A stretch of 64,000 nt of DNA, taken from assembly GCA_036501145.1 (NCBI GenBank), contig DASYAV010000133.1:1-64000 (forward strand), written 5' to 3'. The notes under the pieces are model-generated. The model was not told where the DNA came from. It searched no databases and saw nothing but the letters and a program-made list of their open reading frames with translations. Of the stretch, positions 33,729 to 41,253 are shown in pieces. How positions within the stretch are numbered: position 1 is the first letter of the stretch; every line of letters begins with the position of its first letter. Source of the stretch: PALSA-505 sp036501145 (lineage in GTDB: Bacteria > Actinomycetota > Actinomycetes > Streptosporangiales > Streptosporangiaceae). The translations under genes and the position numbers were made by a program.

Positions 33729-33861
33729 CGTCGCTCCCCCCCTGCCCACGCACGATCCATCGCCCGCCGCGGGTTATGTGCTCAGCGAGTTGCAACACAC
33801 CTGGCGACGGCACCGGCCAAGGCCGGCTCGCAGACCATCACCTTGGTTCTCGCATGAGCAT

Positions 33862-33923
33862 GGGTGATTCGTCATCACCCCGCCTGGATCTCACCAGGGT
33901 GACGAATCACCCGCTTCGAGTGG
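33862..33923. promoter_or_regulatory. Complex palindromes between LAL regulator 2 and the 33992 gene
   Basis: A 12-bp inverted repeat GGGTGATTCGTC (33862-33873) / GACGAATCACCC (33901-33912) encloses ATCACCC (33874-33880). Overlapping its right arm, the minus strand reads CACTC GAAGCG GGTGA TTCG (33922-33907), a CACC-N7-GGTG-type dyad; on + the same place is CACCC GCTTCG AGTGG, 69 nt before GTG 33992. Confidence 0.55.
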
Positions 33924-33991
33924 GGCGCAGCGGGCCGATCGGCAGCACTGTGGAAGGGCTATGGGCGTTTCGAGACCTTTGGGGGCCTGCC

Positions 33992-34216
33992 GTGGCATCC
34001 CTTTACTACGAGATCCGGGTGTCGGGCACTCTCCCGCCTGAGGCGCTGCTCGACTTCGAGCGGCTGAGCGCATCCGTCAAGCATGTAGAAACGGTCCTGC
34101 ACGGACCGCTGGCCGACCAGGCCGCACTGTACGGGCTTCTGTCCAGGCTCGAGACGCTGGGCGTGCAGGTGCTGGAGGTGCGGCGCCTGCACGAGGAGAA
34201 TCCGGCACAGGGCTAG
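33992..34216 (+). CDS. Small protein beside LAL regulator (YGLL motif), paralogue of the 30373 product
   Basis: 74 residues from GTG 33992 (GGGGG nine bases upstream); longer starts add residues without protein character. It reads LYYEIRVSGTLPPEALLDFERLSASVKHVETVLHGPLADQAALYGLLSRLETLGVQVLEVRRL. The predicted order strand-helix-strand-helix-strand is a small alpha/beta fold. It is divergent from LAL regulator 2 and shares its palindromic region. Function unknown; presumed partner or reporter of that regulator. Confidence 0.62.
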   Translation: MASLYYEIRVSGTLPPEALLDFERLSASVKHVETVLHGPLADQAALYGLLSRLETLGVQVLEVRRLHEENPAQG

Positions 34217-34229
34217 CCCGGGCGCCAGT

Positions 34230-35561
34230 TCAGGTCTGGTGCGGCCCGGGCGGCGCGTAGACGTCGCGCTGCGTGTCGATCTGCTGGGTGGTGAATGTCC
34301 GCTCGCGGCGCATGTCGCGGGTGAAGGCAAACCACCAGCTGAGCACCGCACCGGCCCGGTTACGGTAGCCGGTCAGGAAGGCGATGTGGATGAACAGCCA
34401 GACACACCAGCCCAGGAAGCCGCCGGTGTGCAGCGGTCCAGCCGAGACGACGGCGCGGCCCCGCGAGATGTAGGCGGCCGAACCGAGGTCGTGGTAGCGG
34501 AACGGCTTCTCCGCTGTCTGCCCCGCTGCCCTGCGCCGGATCCGGTGCCCCGCGTACAGGCCGGACTGCATCGCCACCTCGGCTACCCCGGGCAGCTTGC
34601 CCAGGCTCATGGTGTCGCCCACGACGGCTATCTCGGGATGCCCGGGGATCGTGAGGTCGTCCCCGACGAGTATCCGCCCGGCCCTGTCGCGCTCCGCGCC
34701 GGTGGCCTTCGCGAGCGCCTCCGCCACGGCAGGGGCCGCCACCCCGGCCGTCCACAGCACAGTGCCGACGTCGTAGCGAGCCTGCTGCCCGGTGTGGTCC
34801 CGCACCTCCACCCAGCCCTGCCCTACGTCGGTCACCCGTGAGCCCATATGCCGCTCAACACCCAGCTTTTGCAGGTTCTTGGCAGCCCGGGCCGACAGTT
34901 GCGGCCCGAACGCGGCCAGCGGTGCGTCACCGCCGTCGAACAGCAAGACCCGCGCATCCTCGGGCTTGATGCTGCGGTACTCGTCGCGGAGGGTCTTGCT
35001 GGCAAGTTCCCTGATCTGCCCCGCGAGTTCCACACCTGTGGGGCCGGCGCCGACCAGGGCGAAAGTGAGCCAGCTCTGCCTTTCGGCTGGGCTCGTGGCG
35101 GTTTCCGCCATCTCAAAGGCGCCGAACACCCGGCGCCGTATCGCGAGCGCGTCGGCGATCGTCTTCATGCCCGGGGCCCACCGGGCGTACTCGTCGTGGC
35201 CGAAGTAGGACTGGCGCACGCCAGCGGCCACGATGAGGTCGTCGTAACCGAATTCGATCCGGTTACCACCCGCGCGGCGGGCGATGACCATCCTGTTCGC
35301 CGTGTCGAAATCGACGACTTCGGCCGCTACGCAGTCGACGTTCTTGTGCTTCTTGAGCACGCTGCGCAGCGGGGCGGCAATCTTGCCTTCGGACAGAATC
35401 CCCGTGGCGCACTGATAGAGCAGCGGCTGGAACAGGTGATATTGGTTGCGGTCGATCAGTGTCACGGAGACCGGGCTGCGCTTGAGGGCACGGGCGGCGA
35501 ACAAGCCGGCGAACCCGCCGCCGACGATCACGACACGATGCCGCCCTGGCGGGTTCGTCAT
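34230..35561 (-). CDS. ndh: Type II NADH dehydrogenase (NDH-2)
   Basis: 443 residues from ATG 35561 (CGGAGC upstream). It oxidises NADH and reduces quinone without proton pumping, on the inner face of the membrane. FAD-binding VVIVGGGFAGLFAARAL at the N-terminus, YHLFQPLLYQ, NAD-binding FALVGAGPTGVELAGQI at ~165-181, and the second FAD motif EIAVVGDTM. The C-terminal WCVWLFIHIAFLTGYRNR is the membrane anchor typical of this family. It follows zwf by 19 nt on the same strand, coupling NADPH/NADH supply with quinone reduction in one operon. Confidence 0.92.
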   Translation of the reverse strand: MTNPPGRHRVVIVGGGFAGLFAARALKRSPVSVTLIDRNQYHLFQPLLYQCATGILSEGKIAAPLRSVLKKHKNVDCVAAEVVDFDTANRMVIARRAGGNRIEFGYDDLIVAAGVRQSYFGHDEYARWAPGMKTIADALAIRRRVFGAFEMAETATSPAERQSWLTFALVGAGPTGVELAGQIRELASKTLRDEYRSIKPEDARVLLFDGGDAPLAAFGPQLSARAAKNLQKLGVERHMGSRVTDVGQGWVEVRDHTGQQARYDVGTVLWTAGVAAPAVAEALAKATGAERDRAGRILVGDDLTIPGHPEIAVVGDTMSLGKLPGVAEVAMQSGLYAGHRIRRRAAGQTAEKPFRYHDLGSAAYISRGRAVVSAGPLHTGGFLGWCVWLFIHIAFLTGYRNRAGAVLSWWFAFTRDMRRERTFTTQQIDTQRDVYAPPGPHQT

Positions 35562-35580
35562 TGGATGCTCCGGTAAGTTG

Positions 35581-36957
35581 TCAGGCCGCCGGATCGTGCC
35601 AGGTGTCTTTGTCCGGCAGCAGCCTGTCGGCTTCCTTGGGACCCCAGCTCCCCCTGGCGTACGGGTGCACGGGGGTGACGTCACCGAGCACTGGGTCCAC
35701 TACCCGCCAGGCCGCCTCCACGGTGTCCTGGCGTGCGAACAGCCAGCGGTCCCCGTCCAGCGCGGCACCGATCAGCCGGTCATAGGGGCGCATGTCCGAC
35801 CCCGGCCGCATGGCGAATGCCAGTTGCTCGGCCTGCGGTTCCCAGCCAGCGCCGGGGTTCTTGCCGGCCAGCGTCAGGCTGACCTGCGTCTCCGGCCAGA
35901 CCCGGAAGCGCAAGGTGTTGGCGACCGCGAACGGCTCGATGCCGAACACGTCGTGCGGGGGGCGGCGGAACCGGATGTCCACCTCGGTGGCGGTGACCGG
36001 CATGCACTTGCCTGCCCGGATCAGGATCGGCACGCCGGCCCAGCGCCAGGTGTCGGCGGCCAGCCGGACCGCCACGTAGCTCTCCGTTGTGGACTTCGAT
36101 TCGACGCCATCGACCTCGTGATAGCCCTGGTACTGACCGCGCACCGTGTCCTCGGGAGTCAGCGGCCGCAGCGCGGCGACCACCCGGGACTTGGCGTCCC
36201 GCCAGGACGCGAGGCCAGGGCCGTCCGGGGGGTCGGCCAGCACAGTGCCCAGGACCTGGAGCATGTGATTCTGCACCACGTCCCGGATCGCGCCGGTCCT
36301 GTCGTAGAACCTCCCCCGGTCGGCCACATCGAATGCCTCGGCCATCGTGATCTGAATGCGCTGCACGTAGGTCCGGTTGAGCAGCGGCTCGATGACCGAG
36401 TTGGCGAAACGGACGAACAGAACGTTCTCCACCGGGTCGAGCCCCAGCCAGTGATCTACCCGGTAGATCGACTCTTCGGGGAAGTATTTGTGCATCGTCT
36501 CGTTGAGCTGCCGCGCGCTGGCCAGGTCGGTGCCGAACGGTTTCTCCACCATCACCCGGGCATCCGCGGCGCGGCCGGCCGCCGAGATCCCCTGCGCGAT
36601 CCGCCCGAACAGCGGCGGCGGCACTTCCAGGTAGAACAGCACCCGGCGGCCGGGGCCGACGGCCTGTGACATCGCCTCGTAAGTGGCCTTATCACCCAGG
36701 TCACCGTCGACGTAACGGAGCAGGCCGATCATCTTGGCCGCGGCCGGGCTATCGGGGTCCATGTGGTTGAGCCGGAGCGAGGCCTCGGCGTAGTCGCGGA
36801 ACTGCGCCAGCCCCCAACCGCTCTTTGCCACCCCGACCACGGGGACGTCAAGGACGCCGCGCTCCACCAGTCCCACCAGCGCCGGGAAGGTCTCCAGCTT
36901 CGCCAGATCCCCGGTGGCACCGAAAATCACCAGCGCGTCCACTCCGTTTGCGGCCAC
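35581..36957 (-). CDS. zwf: Glucose-6-phosphate dehydrogenase family protein
   Basis: 458 residues from GTG 36957 (GGAGGA six bases upstream). N-terminal nucleotide fold FGATGDLAKLETFPAL, EKPFG at ~139-143, and the active-site segment RVDHWLG at ~166-172 with the catalytic His. In well-studied enzymes this reads RIDHYLGKE, the Lys binding the substrate phosphate; here that Lys is Leu (LGLDPVENVLF). The rest (RTYVQRIQITMAEAFD, AGKCMPVTATEVDIRF) is family-like and of normal length. It may be a variant enzyme with altered substrate rather than the housekeeping G6PDH. Operon with ndh. Confidence 0.85.
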   Translation of the reverse strand: MAANGVDALVIFGATGDLAKLETFPALVGLVERGVLDVPVVGVAKSGWGLAQFRDYAEASLRLNHMDPDSPAAAKMIGLLRYVDGDLGDKATYEAMSQAVGPGRRVLFYLEVPPPLFGRIAQGISAAGRAADARVMVEKPFGTDLASARQLNETMHKYFPEESIYRVDHWLGLDPVENVLFVRFANSVIEPLLNRTYVQRIQITMAEAFDVADRGRFYDRTGAIRDVVQNHMLQVLGTVLADPPDGPGLASWRDAKSRVVAALRPLTPEDTVRGQYQGYHEVDGVESKSTTESYVAVRLAADTWRWAGVPILIRAGKCMPVTATEVDIRFRRPPHDVFGIEPFAVANTLRFRVWPETQVSLTLAGKNPGAGWEPQAEQLAFAMRPGSDMRPYDRLIGAALDGDRWLFARQDTVEAAWRVVDPVLGDVTPVHPYARGSWGPKEADRLLPDKDTWHDPAA

Positions 36958-37020
36958 CTCGACTCCTCCACCGCGTGTGTCTGTGCCACCCATACGAACG
37001 CCGCGGCTGAGCCTCTGCCA

Positions 37021-37037
37021 TCACTCCGCATAGGTGA
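37021..37037. promoter_or_regulatory. Bidirectional CACC-N7-GGTG dyad between zwf and DUF389 genes
   Basis: On +: CACTC CGCATA GGTGA TGCCGCC, 77 nt before GTG 37114. On -: CACCT ATGCGG AGTGA TGGCAG, 64 nt before the zwf GTG. The flanks extend symmetry to CATCAC/GTGATG. Confidence 0.6.
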
Positions 37038-37113
37038 TGCCGCCGGATGACGGGCCCGGCGGCCATACGGCGCGGGTGATCCCCGGCGGCGGGACCGGGC
37101 CGACAATCGTCTG

Positions 37114-38034
37114 GTGCTGCACATCCGCATCGCGAGCCCGCCGGACTTGACTGGCCGGCTGGTCGAGACGCTGATCACCGATCCGGGAGTGGTCAATCTG
37201 GTGGTGCTGGCGGGCGCGGCCCGGCGGCCGGATGGTGACGCCGTGCAGTTCGACGTGCAGACCGGCTCGGCCAACGTGGTGTTCCGGCGGCTGCGTGACC
37301 TCCACCTTGACGGACGGGGCTCGATTCTTGTGCAGACCGTGGACGCGGTCATCACCGGGCCGGTGCGCGGGCCCTTGCGGCGGCGGCCGCATCACGGTGA
37401 GGTCGTCCCCGTCTGGGAGATGGTGGAGGCGCGAATCCGGGCCGGCGGCGTCTACCCGCCGAGTTTCTACGCCCTGCTGATCATCGCCGGGCTGATCGCC
37501 TGCGTGGGCATCCTGACCAACTCGCAGATCCTCGTGGTCGGGGCCATGGTGGTGGGTCCCGAATACAGCGCGATCATCGCGGTCGCGCTGGGCATCGATC
37601 AGCGCCGGCTGCTCCCGGTTCGCCGGGGGCTGTCCGCCTTGCTCGGCGGGTTCACCGCGGCGGTGGCCGCGGCGGTCCTGTTCGGCGTGGCGATCCGCTG
37701 GTCGGGGCACACGCCGAAGGCCTTCCTGCTCGGCGTGCGGCCGGTGGCCCAGCTCATCGACGAGCCGAACCTGTTCTCCGTGATCGTCGCCGTGCTGGCC
37801 GGGATCGTCGGTGTGGTGTCGCTGACCCAGGCCCGTGCCAACGCCCTCATCGGTGTATTCATCTCGGTCACGACGATCCCCGCGGCTGCCGCGCTGGGCT
37901 TGGCAGCGGCGTATGAAGACTGGCCGCGGGTCCACGGGTCGCTGTTCCAGCTGCTGCTGAACGTCGGCCTGCTGATCCTCGTTGGGGCCGCCGCGCTTCG
38001 CGTCCAGCGGCTCATCTGGCGCCCGCGCGCCTAA
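37114..38034 (+). CDS. DUF389 family membrane protein
   Basis: 306 residues from GTG 37114. A ~100-residue soluble N-terminal domain (LHIRIASPPDLTGRLVETLI...) is followed by six membrane helices with the DUF389 core FYALLIIAGLIACVGILTNSQILVVGAMVVGPEYSAI and RANALIGVFISVTTIPAAAALGLA. The function of this family (TIGR00341/TIGR00271-like) is unknown. Its stop interlocks with that of the cydA remnant (CTAA). Confidence 0.87.
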   Translation: MLHIRIASPPDLTGRLVETLITDPGVVNLVVLAGAARRPDGDAVQFDVQTGSANVVFRRLRDLHLDGRGSILVQTVDAVITGPVRGPLRRRPHHGEVVPVWEMVEARIRAGGVYPPSFYALLIIAGLIACVGILTNSQILVVGAMVVGPEYSAIIAVALGIDQRRLLPVRRGLSALLGGFTAAVAAAVLFGVAIRWSGHTPKAFLLGVRPVAQLIDEPNLFSVIVAVLAGIVGVVSLTQARANALIGVFISVTTIPAAAALGLAAAYEDWPRVHGSLFQLLLNVGLLILVGAAALRVQRLIWRPRA

Positions 38035-38420
38035 TCAGGATGGCGGTGAGCTGCCGCTCGCGGGCCGGACCGCTCCCGGCTGGGTTCCCCGGCCATCACT
38101 CGGCGCGGGTGAAGCGGGGGGAGCCCCTCCACCGCCAGCGGCGCGCCAGAGACGTTGCCGACCAGGCGCGAGTACGCCCCCCAGTTCATGCCGAACTGGA
38201 ACTCCTGGACCAGCCCGGTTACCACGCCGATCGCGACGTTGACGACCAGCAGCGTGCCGAAGAACCGGGTCAGCCGCAGGTACTCGTCCCGCCCGCTGCG
38301 GTGCCATGCCGTCTGCAGCAAGGCGGTGAGGAAGGCCAGCCCGATGGTGACCGGAACGAAGAAGAAGTGGTTGATCGAGGTGAACGCGAACCGCCACCTG
38401 GCGAGGTCGACATTCGCCAT
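38031..38420 (-). pseudogene. cydA: Truncated cytochrome bd oxidase subunit I (N-terminal remnant)
   Basis: From ATG 38420 the frame gives a good CydA N-terminus: LARWRFAFTSINHFFFVPVTIGLAFLTALLQTAW, with the heme-ligand region and GLVQEFQFGMNWGAYSRLVGNVSGAPLAVEG. After ~96 residues homology stops and ~33 unrelated Pro/Arg-rich residues lead to a TAG at 38031. A functional CydA has ~450-500 residues with three heme ligands, so this product cannot be an oxidase. cydB is absent. The ATG overlaps the stop of the upstream small gene (TGATG). Confidence 0.85.
38097..38112 (+). promoter_or_regulatory. Stray CACC-N7-GGTG dyad in the cydA deletion scar
   Basis: CACTC GGCGCG GGTGA AGCGGGG, located after the point where CydA homology ends. 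It has no gene start at the usual distance on either strand, and may be the leftover control site of a gene lost in the same deletion. Confidence 0.4.
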
Positions 38421-38698
38421 CAACGGCCTGCGGGCTCGACGGCCGCGCGGCCGTTCCGCCAGGCGACGCCGCCAGCGGCGGCGGCGGTCCTGGCCCGGGC
38501 CCAGTGCTGCCGGGCCAGCTCGCCCGGCGGAACCTCCATCTCGCGGACCCAGCGGCGGGTCGCGGCAAAGATGTGGGAGGTGCCCACGGCGATGCCGGCA
38601 AAGACGAGCATGGCACCGACGCCGACGAGCGCCCCGCCGGTGATCAGTGGGCCGGAGCTCAGCTGCGGCCAGTTCCCGTTCACTCCGGTTTCAGTCAT
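38420..38698 (-). CDS. Small membrane protein upstream of cydA remnant
   Basis: 92 residues from ATG 38698. One hydrophobic helix (PLITGGALVGVGAMLVFAGIAVGTSHIFAA, ~17-46) and a charged, Trp-containing cytoplasmic tail (RRWVREMEVPPGELARQHWARART). The intact overlap with cydA suggests it served the cytochrome bd operon, perhaps as an accessory subunit. It appears whole, but its partner is dead. Family not recognised. Confidence 0.6.
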   Translation of the reverse strand: MTETGVNGNWPQLSSGPLITGGALVGVGAMLVFAGIAVGTSHIFAATRRWVREMEVPPGELARQHWARARTAAAAGGVAWRNGRAAVEPAGR

Positions 38699-38769
38699 GG
38701 CATCCGTCCTCGGCCGTCCTCGGCGTCAAAACCTGACCTTCACTGTCGTCGCGGCTGCCGTCCCGGGCA

Positions 38770-38786
38770 TCCTCCGGAACGGGTGA
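38770..38786. promoter_or_regulatory. CACC-N7-GGTG-like dyad upstream of the cydA-remnant operon
   Basis: On +: CCTCC GGAACG GGTGA TCGCACG. On -: CACCC GTTCCG GAGGA-type half (GGAGGATGCC), about 72 nt before ATG 38698. Weaker than other members. Confidence 0.35.
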
Positions 38787-38829
38787 TCGCACGACGGCAT
38801 AGACGCTGGCCGCCCCGGCTGCCCGCGCT

Positions 38830-38845
38830 CACCCCGGCGGAGTGA
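38830..38845 (+). promoter_or_regulatory. Dyad CACCC-N6-AGTGA before GH15 gene
   Basis: CACCC CGGCGG AGTGA TGCGGCACC, 119 nt before ATG 38964. Confidence 0.45.
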
Positions 38846-38963
38846 TGCGGCACCAGCCCGGCCCTGCCGATAGTGGCCTGGTGACCGGTCCGGCGGGCAC
38901 CTGCTGGGCCGGGCGGGAGTGGCCAGCGCAGGCCGTGCCCCACGCAGGACGGAGACAGACACC

Positions 38964-40808
38964 ATGGAGCGCTACCCCAACATCAGCGACCACGGGCTTA
39001 TCGGCGACCTGCAGACCGCGGCGCTGGTGACCACCGACGGCTGCGTCGACTGGTTCTGCTGCCCCCGCTTCGACTCCCCCAGCGTGTTCGCATCGTTGCT
39101 GGACGCCGATCGCGGCGGGCACTTCCGGATCGCGCCCGACCGGGACGACTATGTCAGCAAGCAGCTCTACTTTCCTGACACCGCGATTCTCATCACCCGG
39201 TTCATGACCCCCGACGGTGTGGGCGAGGTGCACGACTTCATGCCCGTCGCGCACGGCGCGGCCACCGGCCGGCACCGGCTGGTCCGCCAGGTGCGGGTGG
39301 TGCGCGGCACGATGCGGTTCGCGATTGACCTGCAGCCACGGTTCGACTACGGCCGCCGGCCGCACAAGCTGGAGGTCACCGAGGACGGGGCGGTGTTCCA
39401 GTCCGACGGCATGGAGCTGACCGTTCACCCGGTCCTGGCCCCGGGCACCTCCACGGGAGACCTGGGCGTGACCCTCGAGCGCGACGCCGACGGGCTCCGC
39501 TGGACCAGAACGCTACAGGCGGGCGAGACCGGCGGCGTGGTGCTCGAGTCAATGGGTGGTGCGCCCCGGCGGATACCACCCGAAGAGATCCAGCGGCTAA
39601 CCGAAGAGACCGCGCAGTTCTGGCGCGGCTGGCTGCACCGATCCACCTACCGGGGGCGCTGGCGCGAGATGGTGGCCCGGTCGGCCATGACGCTCAAGCT
39701 GATGACGTACGCACCCACCGGCGCGATTGTGGCGGCACCGACCACCGGCCTGCCCGAGCAGGCGGGCGGCGAGCGCAACTGGGACTACCGCTACACCTGG
39801 ATCCGGGATGGCTCGTTCTCCATCTACGCGCTGCTCGGCCTGGGTTATGCCGAGGAGGCCGCCGCGTTCGCCGCCTGGCTGCGGGACCGGACCGGCGAGG
39901 CCAGCGGGGATAGCGGCCCGCTGAAGATCATGTACCGGGTGGACGGCAGCTCCGATCTCACCGAGGAGACGCTCGGCCACTTCGAGGGGTGGCGCGGCTC
40001 CCGGCCCGTCCGGATCGGCAACGGCGCAGCTGACCAGCTGCAGCTGGACATCTACGGGGAGGCGCTGGACTCGGTCTATCTGGGCGAGACGCACGGCCTG
40101 AACGTCGGGCACAAGGGCTGGGGCAAGCTGGCAGGCATCATCGACTGGCTGTGCGACCACTGGGACCAGCCCGATGAGGGGGTCTGGGAGACCCGCGGGG
40201 GCCGCAAGGACTTCACCTACGGCCGGTTCCAGGCCTGGGTGGCCCTCGACCGTGCGATCAGGCTGGCCGCGTTGCGCGGGCGCCCCGCCAACGTCACGAA
40301 GTGGACCACCGAACGCGACCGCATCTACAGCCAGATCATGGAACGCGGGTGGAACCCGAAGACCCATGCGTTCACCCAGCACTACAGCACCGAGGTTCTC
40401 GATTCGTCCCTGCTGCTCATGCCCCTGATGGGGTTCATCGCACCGCGCGACCCGATGTGGCTGTCCACCCTGGAAGCGATGGACCGCGAACTGGTGTCCG
40501 ACAGCCTGGTCTACCGGTACAACCCCGCCGCTTCCCCGGACGGGCTGGCCGGCGACGAGGGCACGTTCTCACTGTGCACGTTCTGGTACGTCCAGGCGCT
40601 GGCCCGGGCCGGCCGCCTCGACGAAGCCAGGCTGACCTTCGAAAAGATGCACACCTACGCCAACCACCTCGGACTGTACTCGGAGGAGATCGGGAGCACG
40701 GGTGAGCAGCTCGGCAACTTCCCGCAGGCCTTCAGCCATCTATCGCTCATCAGCGCCGCGATCAACCTCAATCACCAGCTCGACCACGGCACGGGGCCGG
40801 CCGGATAG
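38964..40808 (+). CDS. Glycoside hydrolase family 15 (glucoamylase/trehalase-like)
   Basis: 614 residues from ATG 38964 (GGACGGAG upstream). The start ISDHGLIGDLQTAALVTTDGCVDWFCCPRFDSPSVFASLLD is characteristic of the actinobacterial GH15 trehalase/glucoamylase type. N-terminal beta-sandwich (~1-230), then an alpha6/alpha6 barrel with NWDYRYTWIRDGSFSIYALLGLG, DQLQLDIYGEALDSVY and DEGTFSLCTFWYVQAL, where the acid/base glutamates lie. No signal peptide, so an intracellular enzyme, probably acting on trehalose or alpha-glucan reserves. Alone on its transcript. Confidence 0.9.
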   Translation: MERYPNISDHGLIGDLQTAALVTTDGCVDWFCCPRFDSPSVFASLLDADRGGHFRIAPDRDDYVSKQLYFPDTAILITRFMTPDGVGEVHDFMPVAHGAATGRHRLVRQVRVVRGTMRFAIDLQPRFDYGRRPHKLEVTEDGAVFQSDGMELTVHPVLAPGTSTGDLGVTLERDADGLRWTRTLQAGETGGVVLESMGGAPRRIPPEEIQRLTEETAQFWRGWLHRSTYRGRWREMVARSAMTLKLMTYAPTGAIVAAPTTGLPEQAGGERNWDYRYTWIRDGSFSIYALLGLGYAEEAAAFAAWLRDRTGEASGDSGPLKIMYRVDGSSDLTEETLGHFEGWRGSRPVRIGNGAADQLQLDIYGEALDSVYLGETHGLNVGHKGWGKLAGIIDWLCDHWDQPDEGVWETRGGRKDFTYGRFQAWVALDRAIRLAALRGRPANVTKWTTERDRIYSQIMERGWNPKTHAFTQHYSTEVLDSSLLLMPLMGFIAPRDPMWLSTLEAMDRELVSDSLVYRYNPAASPDGLAGDEGTFSLCTFWYVQALARAGRLDEARLTFEKMHTYANHLGLYSEEIGSTGEQLGNFPQAFSHLSLISAAINLNHQLDHGTGPAG

Positions 40809-41253
40809 GCGGTCTCAGCGGGTGGCATAACCACGAATCAAGTCTTCCTCGGCATGGGGCTGATCCTGGGCGCTTGCCGCCCCCGCGGCCGCAGCGGCCG
40901 CAGCGGCGGCCGTCTCGATGCGGTTACACAGGCCGGTATTTCCATCGTCACAGCCCGGGGGCATCCAGGTGCTCCTCGACCCGGTATCGCCGGACCAGGC
41001 TGTCCCCGCCGGCCCACGGCCGAGGCGCGCAGCGAAGACCTCACGTCCTCGCCATGACCGGCAGCAGCCGGCCGGCGCTGCGGATCCGGGGCCACTTCTG
41101 GCCGCAGCACCGGCGCTCCGGGGAGACACAATTGTCCGGCTTGTCTGATTCAATAGCCCGGAAACTCATGAGAAGCTGGGATTTTGCCGGCCCTATACCG
41201 GCGATGGAGTAGTGGCGTGCGTCAGCGCGCCCACTAGCTGACCAGGGAGCGGG
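40809..41253. other. Intergenic, 445 nt, upstream of tandem LAL genes
   Basis: Contains a short GC-rich repeat (gcggccgcagcggc around 40885-40905) and a more AT-rich tract at 41125-41190 that may carry the promoter of the 41254 gene. No frame here shows recognisable protein features, and I see no CACC-N7-GGTG dyad. Confidence 0.45.
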
